64,000 nt of DNA from Schistosoma mansoni (Eukaryota; Platyhelminthes; Trematoda; Strigeidida; Schistosomatidae): assembly GCF_000237925.1 (NCBI RefSeq), contig NC_031496.1, positions 17,070,245 to 17,134,244 on the forward strand, written 5' to 3'. Shown piece by piece: positions 37,701 through 46,169 of this stretch. Under the pieces are notes generated by a model. The model saw only the letters and a program-made list of their open reading frames with translations, was not told the origin of the DNA and made no database searches. A program made the translations under genes and the position numbers. Each line of letters begins with the position of its first letter. Position 1 is the stretch's first letter.

Positions 37701-40700
37701 ATAGCTCGCTGAGGAAACGCTGGTTGGCCACGCGAAAATTCTTCTCCGATCAGAAGGTGAAAGTCAATAGATTTTGTGAGGAAATTTATATGACTAGACC
37801 TCTGAATAACTGAACCACAACGCACTGTTATTAAGAAGTTGCAAATACGCCAAAATAAGGCATTGACAATACACAATTGGAACACTTCAGATATAATTAT
37901 CGTATGGCGGAAATTAATAGATAAATTGAATGCTTTCAGTTAGAGTTATGCCAAGTCACACTAACCAATTGTTATTAAGTAACCTTTATGAATTAAACGT
38001 ACGGAGATCCCCGAAATATGGATTTAAAAGTCTGTCAACTTTTATGTGTCTTGACACAATAAGCTTTTTCACTAATGATTGTCTATGCCAAATACTCCGA
38101 ATATCGAAGAATCAATTATTTTTCACCAAAAAGCAAATTTAATATATTGACAAAATTAGTACCTAATTTATGAAATATCTTGTTTGGTACATTTTATCTA
38201 GTTTATTTGTAATTATTAGTCAAGCTTTAATTTCTATGAGTTTGATTATTTTCTTACTTCTAGTAAAAATAAATCTACTTGTGAAAATTCTTTACACAAT
38301 ACTCTATCAAAGTCGTTAAGTCGTCGGAAACAAAGTTTTCCATCAAAGATACCTGGTGATTCAGACACAATCCAATTGCCTGTTGTTTATTCAAATAATC
38401 GTTTTAATGATTCGCCTATTAAAAGCCTCGAATTATCAATAAATAACAAAGGAAATACACTTTTAAATGAATCTTCGGGTTCATCCTATGCGTCTGGTAG
38501 TACATTAGATGATACCAGCGATGAAAAAGACTCAGTATTTTTAGGATTTACCGACATGAGATCACAAAAAAGGTTAGCTATTGATCATGTGTTTGATAGA
38601 TTTCATTGGTAATCCATATGTATATTCATATGTATATTTTCTTATTTAACATATTTGTTGATATTTTGCTTTAGATTTCTTGTTGTTAACTGTTTACATG
38701 ACATTATACTTTATAGAACGTGGCATATTTATAACCTCCAATCCATTGTGTGCCTGTTATATCTAAACATAAGTAGTTAAAGTTGTAGGTTGTTATACCT
38801 ACTGGGAATATATGTAGTTCTACATCTAATGAAGATCAATTTAAGTCACAAACCTGAGTTCGAGGTGTATAAATGATTAATGTTAGTGCTTTTATTTGTT
38901 AACAGTAAAAATATTTTATATGTACTTAACATGTAAGGAATCAATTAAAAAGCTTCTACAAACAATTTATAATTAGTTCAATAAACAGTTAAGAGTATTC
39001 AAATGCTTGCTATTCTAATCATTTTTATGTACATCAACTATTTCCGTATTCTTATCATAACTTACATAATTTCCTAAATACTTACAATATTTACTGAGGT
39101 TTTTATAAACAAAAAGCATATTGTGTAGTATTGCAGTTGTTTAGGATCAACTCCTCAAGAGAGTATAAGCTATCAGTTCGAAAAGTTACGTATTTATCAT
39201 CCCGTTAATCTCTTTTTTCTTGATTCATAAAGACCTAAATAATAGTTGACTATCTTATAAAAGCCAGTATACGTGTATTATACCACTTGTTATTAAGAGA
39301 TAAAAAGAACACCACAAAGAAGAACATTCTAGGTATGAGAAAATTCCATGAGGCGAGATAACACTGCTTTTTTATTTATTAGATATCGAAATGTATACAA
39401 TTTCATATATATCGTAATCTATAACAAGATAAGCGACGTAACATACTAAATAATAGTTATGTAGATTGTATTGAAGTATTCTCAAGCTTTAACGTCGATT
39501 GTTTGTATAAAGAATTTATGTTTCACCGATAGTTTGAAAATGATAAAGATTAACTTTTAGTTTTCATGCCTCAGTTTTGTTTTACAATGTTTTTTCTTGA
39601 AGGCTGCACTCTCCGGAGGGTTCAGAAACAAGTTTAGTCAATCCATCGAATCAACAAAAAAATAAACATTTAAAGAATCGTATTACAAGTAATCACTATA
39701 ATGTATGTCTTTCCCCCTTTTTATACTTTCTCGAATGATATTTATGTCGATAACTTGTTACCTACGTTGTGTTTATTGTTGCCTTTCTACTGAAAATAGG
39801 ATATGCAGTGATATTCCAATTCAGTATTAAGTATTGATTGATAGTCGTTCGGTTATAATCTATGTTAGAGCTTGATATAAGTGTACGTTAGCCCAAGTTT
39901 CTATACTGTGTTGGTACGACGAGATAAAGTTAACGTAATGAATAGTAAACGGTTTGAAATAATGTGGTAGAAATCATCATGAGAAGAACTAAATATTAAC
40001 AGCCTAGAAGCTTAATTGGAGTGCCCAAAGAGACAGCTGCTTGAAGCCAATCACATATGGTCTTTATGTGGGTTGTTTTACATGTATAAACTCTGTGCTT
40101 TCAAACCCTTAACTCCTGGGACCGAAACCCATGGGCAATGTGAGGTCTGTTGTTTTTAAGATTGACCATTTCTAACTCTATTCTTCCGTTGTAAGAAGGG
40201 AACGTTGCTGCAGCTACTGGTTTTTTGAGGGGAACACTTTGCTGCCGTCACACCACTGTACAGTAGGCAGTATGAATTTGCACTCGGATCACGAGTTTAA
40301 TGCTTTTAGTCTTACTGCCTTAAATTAACTCACCTGATATGATAGGACTTAAATGAACAAGTGTTCCAGCCAAGATAACTCGGTTGGGTCATCGCGATAG
40401 GTGAGCTCAACCATTACTTCAAGGTGGGAGCCATGGTCGGGTATTCAATGATAAGAATAATATATTTATCAAGTGTTGGCGGGATTTAAGTTCAATTACT
40501 GCAGACCACAATATTGTAGCCATTGGGATTTTTATTGGAGATGTGCAATCTCAAATTAAGACTTATGAGAAGTAAACGAACATCGATTAGATTGAAATTC
40601 GGTTACAGTAAATTATTATTCAGTGGTAACACTATTCGATGATTCATGTTACTTGGATAAATACTCAGTTTAAGATATTTTAATCATTTTTTTACTGATA

Positions 40701-42815
40701 TATAGTCGAGAAACTTGTATTTTCAATTGAGTACACTGGGTCAACATGAAAGAAGTTTCATCTACAAAGCCTGGTATTTCCACTCTAGTATGTGGACCAG
40801 GAAAAAGAAGTGAATATAAGTAGTTTCGTTTGAGATATTGAGGTCGGAGTAATGAAATCATTAGCAGAGTGCACGAACGTATTAGATTTGGGATGCTAAA
40901 AACTGCAAATCAATCATTATATTAATCATCTACCCTTGATTTCTTTTTCAATTATATCGTTTCTCATAAAAGAATATTTTTACCGTGATCGATATATCAA
41001 GTCCGATTATGCTGATTGTGTGGACTAGTTATGAAATTCTGTTTATTATTTTTAGCAAATGATTTCATGGTTGTTAGACTCATCATTGCTACTATTGCCC
41101 TACCAAACATCTTAAATTCAGATATCAGAACTCATTTTATGGGTTCAATTATGTTTTAATGTAATATTTATAGGCAATTCACTTTAATTTATAAACAAAG
41201 ATGGATAGTGGCTATCAGTGGAATCCAGGACGCGCGTTTCGTCCTATTTGGGACCCGTCAGCTGGATGTACTTGTATCTCAGAGTTGATGTTCACTCTGG
41301 GACTCGAACCCAGTACCGTTCGCTTCAAACACCATCGCGTTATCCACTTAGCTACTGAGTCCTGTTAGCCGCCTGCTTGTGAAACGGGTGAAGTTATACC
41401 CACTTGGTGTTGTTTACTCTTATCTCCTTATTGTTATTTAGGACTGCAATTGATCAGTCNNNNNNNNNNNNNNNNNNNNNNNNNNNNNNNNNNNNNNNNN
41501 NNNNNNNNNNNNNNNNNNNNNNNNNNNNNNNNNNNNNNNNNNNNNNNNNNNNNNNNNNNNNNNNNNNNNNNNNNNNNNNNNNNNNNNNNNNNNNNNNNNN
41601 NNNNNNNNNNNNNNNNNNNNNNNNNNNNNNNNNNNNNNNNNNNNNNNNNNNNNNNNNNNAGACTGATCAATTGCAGTCCTAAATAACAATGGGAGGATAC
41701 AAGTAAACAAAACCAAGTGAGTAGAATTCTTTTTTATATTATTTTTTTAAATATTTGACAATCTATACTTCATCGGATAAATGTTCAAACAAAATCATTC
41801 TAATCGATTTAAGGGAATTTCACTCAATGTATATTAGTGTTTGAACTTGATTACTAAATCCCTACAGTCTATAATGATATGCCTAATTGGTGTGCGTCTC
41901 TTTTCACGATATCTTTACGCATTAGTAAGAAATGCAAGCCACTGATTATAGGGTTGTGTGAAATGTATAAAATGATTTTCTTATCTGTTTTTTGTATCGT
42001 AGATTTTCTATAAATGAAGTGCATTTATAAGAAAACTATTTCCTTTATATTTTTTATAGGTCACGTCATCAGTTGATCGTGGAAAGTCAACCAATTTTTC
42101 ATCCTGCAGGACGATTTCGAAGCAGGAAACCAAAAGATATCGTACTAGTAAAGAGTCTACTCTTTTACCCGTAAACTCTTTTCCACTACTTGATATATCA
42201 GTTACATTGGAACGTTTAAATGATATTCCAGAATGCAGTCATACTGATTCAGATTCATCTATTATAAATATAAGTTCCACCTCATCCGAATGTTCTTATC
42301 AAGATGCCCAACGTTGGACATCAGATAAACTTGAAAATCCTGAATCAAGAAAACAAGAAATGAAAGATGGGTTTTCTCTTTCTCATGATCATTTCAAACG
42401 CAGCGAAGGAGATACTCTGTCAGATAAACATAACAAACTACATGAAGACTCTGAGCTAATTAGGAAACACCCATACTTAAATGAGCTTTCGGTTGTAGTT
42501 TCATCTACAGTCGCCGTAGATTCTAACCAGATTGAAGTACCAAAAGTGTCAAATAATCGCCGCAAACCATCTGATGCGAAAAGATACTCTAAACAGCTTG
42601 AAATTCCTGACGACTTTTTGACTTTACAATCTCGAAGTGAAATGGAAGCTGATGAAATTCAAGTGGATGTTTTGACAGGAGAAATATTTGTTAAGAATAT
42701 ACCTTTGCGATCCCTAGTTACAGGTTTGAAACGTCCACGATTTTACCAGTTAGAACTGGATCATAAAGTAAGACTTTTTGTATCCAGAGTTCTTCATCGT
42801 TTTGTAGCTAATTAA
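16795..42815 (+). CDS. Large unrecognised protein with one C2H2 zinc finger
   Basis: I infer nine exons: 16795-17073, 23283-23576, 28586-28655, 29908-29995, 33643-33893, 36264-36366, 38264-38572, 39603-39702 and 42060-42815. They total 2250 nt (749 aa plus stop). Each junction is GT/AG and the phases chain without conflict, which is strong support for one gene. The first exon has an acceptor at 16775-16776, 18 nt before the ATG, so an upstream or trans-spliced leader is likely. The product is mostly polar, Ser/Asn-rich and probably disordered. One classical finger (C238, C241, H254, H259; C-X2-C-X12-H-X4-H) is split by the intron between 29995 and 33643. A Ser run follows near 290-300. The C-terminal 54 residues (DVLTGEIFVKNIPL and on) look more ordered. 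A nuclear DNA- or chromatin-associated role is only suggested. I recognise no family. Confidence 0.75.
17295..17942 (-). CDS. C-terminal region of the non-LTR element polyprotein
   Basis: The 215-aa reading continues the RT with YLGSYISAGGG, WLYACETWPLR, LRRIADIQWQ, LRWLGHVLRM and LPGWGPRDGA, the usual tail of this schistosome element group. The start codon at 17942 is not a biological start; the segment belongs to the upstream RT frame. Related but distinct tails occur at 26980-27330 and 32256-32567. Confidence 0.8.
   Translation of the reverse strand: MYLGSYISAGGGVSDEIDARIRKARAAYANLSHLWRLRDVSLPVKGRIYNASVRAIWLYACETWPLRVEDVRRLSVFDHRCLRRIADIQWQHHVSNAEVRHRVFGRRDDNSIGVTILKHRLRWLGHVLRMSSQRLPRRALFADSGTGWKKRRGGQCMTWCRGMKESCKGLASVGPSRLPGWGPRDGATQWLETLSDMAQNRSQWRSCCNLLLLST
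17954..18973 (-). CDS. Reverse transcriptase domain of the non-LTR element
   Basis: The reading has the RT blocks in order: SWNESIVVPIFKKG, NNYRGISLLP, EEQAGFRSGRGC, VFLDIRAAFDSLDR, SGVRQGCPISP and the catalytic LEYADDIVLL (YADD at 18126-18137). All three catalytic aspartates appear present. The reading ends at 17954 after a shift near 17975-17990; the thumb and C-terminal part continues in the next frame at 17942. The enzyme core looks young, but the element is probably inactive because of two frameshifts, unless these are sequence errors. Confidence 0.88.
   Translation of the reverse strand: MGGIFRRAVQLACCSGNINQFFLPPPWPVTTDPPNEAEVRKELQLLKRYKSLGPDDLPPALFRDGGDFLAKELTVLFAKVWEQESVPTSWNESIVVPIFKKGSRCSCNNYRGISLLPIASKLLASVILRRLFKTRERLTREEQAGFRSGRGCIDHIFTFRQMLEHRHTYRRPTIVVFLDIRAAFDSLDRTVLWDCLLKKGVPEKFINILKALYTNTSGRVRAYNHLSPLFHSSSGVRQGCPISPFLFNFAIDGILETALMDVSNGGVDMLPGERLLDLEYADDIVLLCDNAQGMQSALNQLAISVHRYGMCFAPSKCKVLLQDWQDSHPDSPWMVSRLK
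18886..20346 (-). CDS. AP-like endonuclease domain of the non-LTR element
   Basis: This 486-aa reading starts at 20346. It contains the APE catalytic blocks in order: LASFNVRTL, CLSETR, VISAYAPTD, LLAGDLNAQVG, QIDHIVIS and SDHALV. These are the expected Asn, Glu, Asp/Asn and His residues for nicking target DNA during target-primed reverse transcription. The frame is lost near 18925-18940, where the RT reading takes over in another frame with an 88-nt overlap. In related elements these parts form one polyprotein, so I read this as a frameshift, not a designed overlap. Confidence 0.85.
   Translation of the reverse strand: MLPPITNTEAVFLKPRTPFKLASFNVRTLMQIGQQMGLAMSLESLNVDVCCLSETRIQDSSEVLQIRSPSVASKSLFHVRLSGNSVASSSGLAGVGVALSARAEAALIDWIPINSRLCAVRLESSIKVRRNRREKRCLFVISAYAPTDCSPDAINDEFYHQLTVLLQKAHSTDIVLLAGDLNAQVGRLGTEESRLGGRWGLVGRRTDNGDRLLQLCTDHNLFLASTNFRHSHRRCATWRPPSASQAWTQIDHIVISYRWRGCVQDCRSFWSTYLESDHALVCANLSLLFSGRRIDHHQRIDVSKLVATSVASKYRAELASRLATIPPKSIDEHWLHLHDAMKMASKAACGFAKRPAYKHWVSSGSLQLMEARRSTPGDREFDHKRRLLRNEIGQSLRKDREAWWSERANEMEAAAAFGNCRKLFQLIRATGSKKSGVSETIYEDDGMPITNISRRLGRWAEFFEGQFNWPAAPATSTSFSCHPHGR
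20488..20516. repeat. (AAT)n microsatellite in the element 5'UTR
   Basis: Uninterrupted AAT repeats followed by an interrupted run, within the 5' region of the non-LTR element. Confidence 0.8.
21033..22538. other. Intron 1 of the zinc-finger gene, no gene seen
   Basis: AT-rich, with no open frame that resembles a protein family. Confidence 0.5.
22539..22835 (+). mobile_element. Foldback hammerhead SINE flanked by a 12-bp direct repeat
   Basis: TATGTTCATTTT at 22539-22550 and 22824-22835 flanks the insertion. Inside, 22554-22625 is the inverted 3' part of the SINE. It is followed by a plus-strand unit with a tRNA-like head (AGAGGTTAAGCGCTC, then GGGTTCGAGTTCC), a hammerhead-like segment (22694-22740) and the 3' block ending TTCAACT at 22790. 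The two arms are about 80% identical in opposite orientation. Confidence 0.8.
22694..22740 (+). ncRNA. Hammerhead ribozyme sequence in the foldback SINE
   Basis: CUGAGGA and GAAAC core elements surround a shortened stem II (GUC/GAC pairs), then CGGCCGUC with the GUC cleavage triplet. The CUGANGA core is kept, but stem II and stem I (CACTT against CAGTG) are imperfect. Residual activity is uncertain. Confidence 0.6.
23577..25955. other. Intron 2 of the zinc-finger gene, first part
   Basis: AT-rich. Short open frames only, none recognised. Confidence 0.5.
25960..26276 (-). mobile_element. Solo LTR with 4-bp target-site duplication
   Basis: ACGT at 25956-25959 and 26277-26280 flanks a 317-bp unit that starts TGTTGCG and ends TCACTACA (TG...CA). 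On the minus strand it would begin TGTAGTGAACGAG. The same sequence occurs at 60590-60865. No internal retroelement coding sequence adjoins it. The 4-bp duplication fits Ty3/gypsy-type integration. Confidence 0.7.
26890..27522 (+). pseudogene. 3' end of a non-LTR retrotransposon, 5'-truncated
   Basis: The frame at 26980-27330 gives the C-terminal tail (LHRLRCFGHVLRM, LPRRAML, GWKRVRGGQ, LPGWGPRDY, DMAQNRSQWRR). The 3'UTR follows and ends in GCTGACTGACTGAC, a TGAC-type tail unlike the TTTA tail of the 17-21 kb element, so this is a different subfamily. The 5' edge is approximate. Confidence 0.75.
27523..28585. other. Intron 2 of the zinc-finger gene, last part
   Basis: A partial echo of the TGAC-type 3'UTR occurs near 27540-27700 (GTGCTAATTCAGTATGGC, GCCCGGGTCCACGTTG). 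From 27780 to 28230 the text is less AT-rich and may be an old repeat. No gene. Confidence 0.45.
28656..29907. other. Intron 3 of the zinc-finger gene
   Basis: No gene seen. An acceptor-like site near 28764 leads quickly to stops in the required phase. A less AT-rich patch near 29020-29330 may be an old LTR-like repeat. Confidence 0.45.
29996..30880. other. Intron 4 of the zinc-finger gene, first part
   Basis: AT-rich, nothing recognised. Confidence 0.5.
30890..31200 (-). mobile_element. Sm-alpha-like hammerhead retroposon with inverted partner
   Basis: 30900-31015 carries the Sm-alpha-like body (TTTAGGACTGCAACTGACC and on). 31025-31070 is a minus-strand hammerhead copy (AATCCAGGACGCGCGTTTCG). 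About 31120-31195 is a degraded plus-strand copy of the same hammerhead (CTGAGTCCCATTTAGGATAG, then CACTGCTAACCATTATC). The two face each other as an inverted pair. Confidence 0.65.
31025..31070 (-). ncRNA. Degenerate hammerhead ribozyme, Sm-alpha type
   Basis: On the minus strand the order is CCGACAAG, stem II GUCUC...GGAC, GAAAC, GCGC, GUC, CUGG. Core positions U4 and G8 are changed, so cleavage is unlikely. Confidence 0.6.
32250..32839 (+). pseudogene. 3' end of a non-LTR retrotransposon, 5'-truncated
   Basis: The frame at 32256-32567 gives LHQLRWLGHVLRM, LPRRAMF, GWKKARGGY and LPGWDSRDD, then a 3'UTR ending TAACTGACTGACTGACTG. It belongs to the same TGAC-tailed subfamily as the copy at 26890-27522 and lies in the same zinc-finger gene. 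Confidence 0.75.
32840..33642. other. Intron 4 of the zinc-finger gene, last part
   Basis: Strongly AT-rich, no gene. Confidence 0.5.
33894..36263. other. Intron 5 of the zinc-finger gene
   Basis: Contains a family 2 SINE at 34027-34165; otherwise AT-rich with no gene. Confidence 0.5.
34027..34165 (+). repeat. tRNA-derived SINE, family 2
   Basis: GTGGCTTAGAGGTTTAGGTG (box A region), GTTCGACTTTCAACCACC and a degenerate box B (CGTTAAAACCCC) are followed by TTCGGGCAACCTAATAGTAT. The same block order occurs near 8786 and 12600. Confidence 0.6.
36516..36838 (-). mobile_element. Solo LTR with 5-bp target-site duplication in intron 6
   Basis: ATTAC at 36511-36515 and 36839-36843 flanks a 323-bp unit. 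On the minus strand it starts TGTTGAGTCGG, has a TATAAATACC box about halfway, and ends ATATAACA. The TG...CA ends, the TATA box and the duplication together fit an LTR left after recombination. The family is not named. Confidence 0.75.
36844..38263. other. Intron 6 of the zinc-finger gene after the solo LTR
   Basis: 37165-37880 is less AT-rich than its surroundings and may be an unrecognised repeat. No gene seen. Confidence 0.4.
38573..39602. other. Intron 7 of the zinc-finger gene
   Basis: AT-rich, nothing recognised. Confidence 0.5.
40010..40450. repeat. Possible interspersed repeat in intron 8
   Basis: This block is clearly less AT-rich than the flanking intron (for example GGGACCGAAACCCATGGGC and GCTGCCGTCACACC). 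It encodes nothing I recognise. A dispersed repeat is the likely explanation; no second copy is in the window. Confidence 0.35.
41190..41375 (-). mobile_element. Sm-alpha SINE with tRNA-like head and hammerhead
   Basis: On the minus strand from about 41365: TAGCTAAGTGGATAACGC (box A region), GGTTCGAGTCCC (box B), a linker, then the hammerhead at 41221-41270 and the ending CCACTGATAGCCACTATCC. This is the standard order of schistosome Sm-alpha retroposons. Confidence 0.8.
41221..41270 (-). ncRNA. Hammerhead ribozyme of Sm-alpha, core position A9 changed
   Basis: Stem I (AUCCAG/CUGGAU), stem II (GUCC...GGAC), GAAAC and the GCGCGUC cleavage region are intact. The catalytic box reads CUGACGG where CUGANGA is required, so the final A is a G. 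Activity should be strongly reduced. Confidence 0.75.
41401..41719. repeat. Inverted repeat arms of about 59 bp around assembly gap 1
   Basis: 41401-41459 is closely matched by the reverse complement of 41660-41719 (TTAGGACTGCAATTGATCAG at the inner ends). The 200-N gap lies exactly between, so the missing sequence is the centre of a large palindrome. Confidence 0.85.
41460..41659. other. Assembly gap 1 (200 N)
   Basis: A run of exactly 200 N, probably a placeholder length. Confidence 0.99.
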
Positions 42816-45485
42816 TCCCAAATAATTTATAGATTACGTTATTTTTATTCTTTTTCGATGTTTACTGTGGACATTTTTCGTACTATTCTGAGGCTCTTTA
42901 ATACTCACCTTGACTGAAAACTGCTAGTATTTTTGAAGCGGGAAGACCAACTAACAGTTAAGAAGCAACACTTGGAGATATTTTTGAATACTTATTCAGA
43001 GTTTCACTTTCAAATAGCTTCACATTGAATATATCCCCAGTATCTACTATCCTGTTTTTATTCCTAAACGTTATTAATACTCTGCAGGTATTAATCATGG
43101 CATTAAGAAATCGGCAGTGGATCATACACTTGAGTTTTATTTCCTGAATTAGACATGTTATTCTTAACGTAGAGCAACCAGAGAAACACTCAGTTATCCG
43201 TAACCGTTATCCATAGTCGGAACATTTATGAAAACATTTTATGTGTTACTTAATCTAGTGAAATGATTATTATTTGTTCATTGTAAGCTTTCATATGACA
43301 GCAGATACTAAACCAAATCCACAACACATTTTACTAATTTACCCATAAATTTATTCTACTAACCGATTGTCGATTTTTCTCTAGCGCATGTATTTTTTAG
43401 TCATATAACTACTGTTGATGATACGAATATTCGTCAAGGTTAGAACGAATAGTTTGACAATTATTGGGTACCGAGTATAGAGAAGTCATTATATGTCAAA
43501 AAATTATATTTGAAATAGTCTCAGCGATTGAAATTGTAGTAACTCCAACGTTTCGTCCAGCTAACATGTCTGTTGATGATATTCTTTCACTTTTTAATAG
43601 AAATATTTTCCTCGAGGTGGTCGTAGTCAACCTTTTAGAAACTCCAAAAATCAGGATTCTTTTTCAAATAATTCAAAAAATGTACACAATATTGGGAAAG
43701 TGATTACAACAGCTAACAAACGATCAATCAAGGGGAAGAATAACCGTTAAAGCTAATCCAAATACATTTAATAATGCTCAAAATATATCCTAATGTCTTA
43801 TCATAACATTATTTGTTTAGTTGTCATCATTTTTCTCTTTCCATCCTTCATTGATTGACAACTATCTTGTAAATAATAATAATAATGAGAACATTCTCAC
43901 CCGACGAGAACATTTATTAATTATATAATATATTTCTACTATGTCTATAAGTTAAGATCAATGTTTATGTATGTACAAGTACTTGATTGTATTCTTGTTT
44001 TGTATTTTTGTATACTTTTTCGATTAATGATCCTTATTAAAATTTCCATCTATATGTACGTATTCTTAATTCTTCCTTCTTCTACTTTGTATATTCGTTG
44101 TATAATTTCGACTACAACAACAACAAATGTAATTGTCTATTCAAAGTTTTATTCAGTTCACAGTTAAAATATCTAATTATATAATAAAGTAACCAGAAAC
44201 ATACGTTAATTACACTGATTTTTATAAGTTTTCTTTTTACAAGTTTTTCTATTTATTTTTCAAATAATCAGAGTTAATCGGTAAATAAATTAACCTTTCA
44301 CATTTCAGTTTTTTAAAGTTAACTGTTTCCCCACGACCGAAATAAAGTGATCAATAATTTTCAAGTTGACTTTTAAAAATTAATTGAATGTTAAAGAGTA
44401 TTAGGTAGATATTTTATCTCTTTCTTAGATTCTTCAGGAAATACATGAAATTCAAGGTAATCAAGTTACCCTTAGTTTAGAAGGGATGAGAATAAACTTG
44501 GTAATTTAAACTTCAGTTATCAAGATTTTGCAAATCACACTTGATGTTAAAAATTACTTCTCATTGATTAATCAAATAGCTCACATCGTTTTTTTAGTTT
44601 TTCGTTATTTCTTGTGTTACATAGTGTAAATTAACAAAATAGAATTTGGCTATAAATTAACTGGAGACGAAGGCTCGTATCGTCCTCAATACAGGTAGGT
44701 TCTATAAACGGATTATGAGTGCTTCGGAAATTCCTAGATAAAATTTGTTAGCGTACCTAATTGCAGGTGTATGTCCTACGATATTTAACATAAGTCCTTC
44801 ATCTTTATTGTACTCCGTACTCTAAAAAAATCCCTGATTTCCGAAACAATTAACAGTAGTCAAAGCAGGTGATCTTAAACACTTTCATTATTCTAATTCA
44901 GAACTCGTGATCATAGGGGTAGTACGTAAAACAACAGTGCGCAATAACTCATAGCCTTCGATCGCCTTCATAATTAATAGGTATTTTATATAAAACCTCA
45001 TAAACTCTTTAGAATTAATTGTTTACTGTTTTAGAGCGATTTTCTGGTGGTGACCTTTAGGCTGCTTATTTTTGTGCTGCGCAAATACTGCAGCAAACCT
45101 TTCTGTTTTAAATTTGTTAATTAGAAAACCTGTAGGAAAACAGCACATTTATTGAGATATTTGCACCTTAGTTTATTCTTTGAAGAGACGAGATGGAACT
45201 ACGTTGGAAAACATGTATTTAATGTGCGATGGGAGGGAAAATTAAAATGTACCAGCTAAACTACGTAGAGAACTTTTGTAATTAAAGATAGCTCAATGCG
45301 ATTACTAAAATTATGAACACTTTTTCAATAATTAAAGTCTGGATATTTGTCAACGAGGAATTTATTACAATGTTAGGTAGTTGATAATTTCTTGCCTTGA
45401 TAAAACTTATGTTACTGAGTAACGCAATTATTGTCATATAACACTGATGATATGAAATCTTAAGTTTTGAACTGTGTTACATAGT
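42816..45485. other. Intergenic, AT-rich, no gene
   Basis: 43440-43565 resembles 45620-45750 (GCGAATAGTTT, CAACGTTTCG), an unnamed dispersed repeat. No protein family is seen. Confidence 0.5.
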
Positions 45486-45872
45486 ACAATTCAATGAGAT
45501 CACTGATAGTTCTTTGAAAATACAAATAAACTATCAAGTAATAACTAGTGGGACTTTTGCGCTTTACTTTTATCATCTTTTACTAACATTATCGATTTAT
45601 ATAAGAACTCTCGCCTAAATTAGAGCGAATAGTTTCACAGTATTTGAGCGCCGAGTTGATGTAAGACATTATATAGGAATAATATATATTTGTAAAATCT
45701 CAGCGAATGAATTTGTAGTAAATCCAACGTTTCGCCTGGCAATCTGGTCCATGCTTTATCAATGGATTATGTTAGTAAAAGATGATAATAGTAAAGCGCA
45801 AAAGTCCCACTAGTTATTCCTTGGTAGTTTATTTGTATTTTCAAAGAACTTTCAGTGATCTCATTGAATTGT
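45486..45872. repeat. Inverted repeat, two 103-bp arms about 95% identical
   Basis: Arms 45486-45588 and 45770-45872 are reverse complements with only a few mismatches (core AACTAGTGGGACTTTTGCGC). The 181-bp loop is related to 43440-43565. Confidence 0.85.
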
Positions 45873-45876
45873 CTTT

Positions 45877-45906
45877 CCAGCACACTGGGGTCATAGCTGT
45901 TTCCTG
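45877..45906. other. Cloning-vector sequence (BstXI-type site plus M13 reverse site)
   Basis: CCAGCACACTGG at 45877-45888 is a BstXI-type vector cloning site. It is followed directly by GGTCATAGCTGTTTCCTG at 45889-45906, the lacZ/M13 reverse primer region of pUC-type vectors. It abuts inverted repeat DNA on the left and lies 63 nt from gap 2. Confidence 0.85.
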
Positions 45907-45969
45907 ATCCCGGCCACTATTTTTCGAAGCACGTCGCGGTCGCTCTTATTTATACCTCCGTGAAATTTG

Positions 45970-46169
45970 NNNNNNNNNNNNNNNNNNNNNNNNNNNNNNN
46001 NNNNNNNNNNNNNNNNNNNNNNNNNNNNNNNNNNNNNNNNNNNNNNNNNNNNNNNNNNNNNNNNNNNNNNNNNNNNNNNNNNNNNNNNNNNNNNNNNNNN
46101 NNNNNNNNNNNNNNNNNNNNNNNNNNNNNNNNNNNNNNNNNNNNNNNNNNNNNNNNNNNNNNNNNNNNN
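45970..46169. other. Assembly gap 2 (200 N)
   Basis: A run of 200 N. The right flank (CAATATATATTATTCCTATA) is the reverse complement of text at about 45670-45692, so this gap also sits in inverted repeat DNA. Confidence 0.99.
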
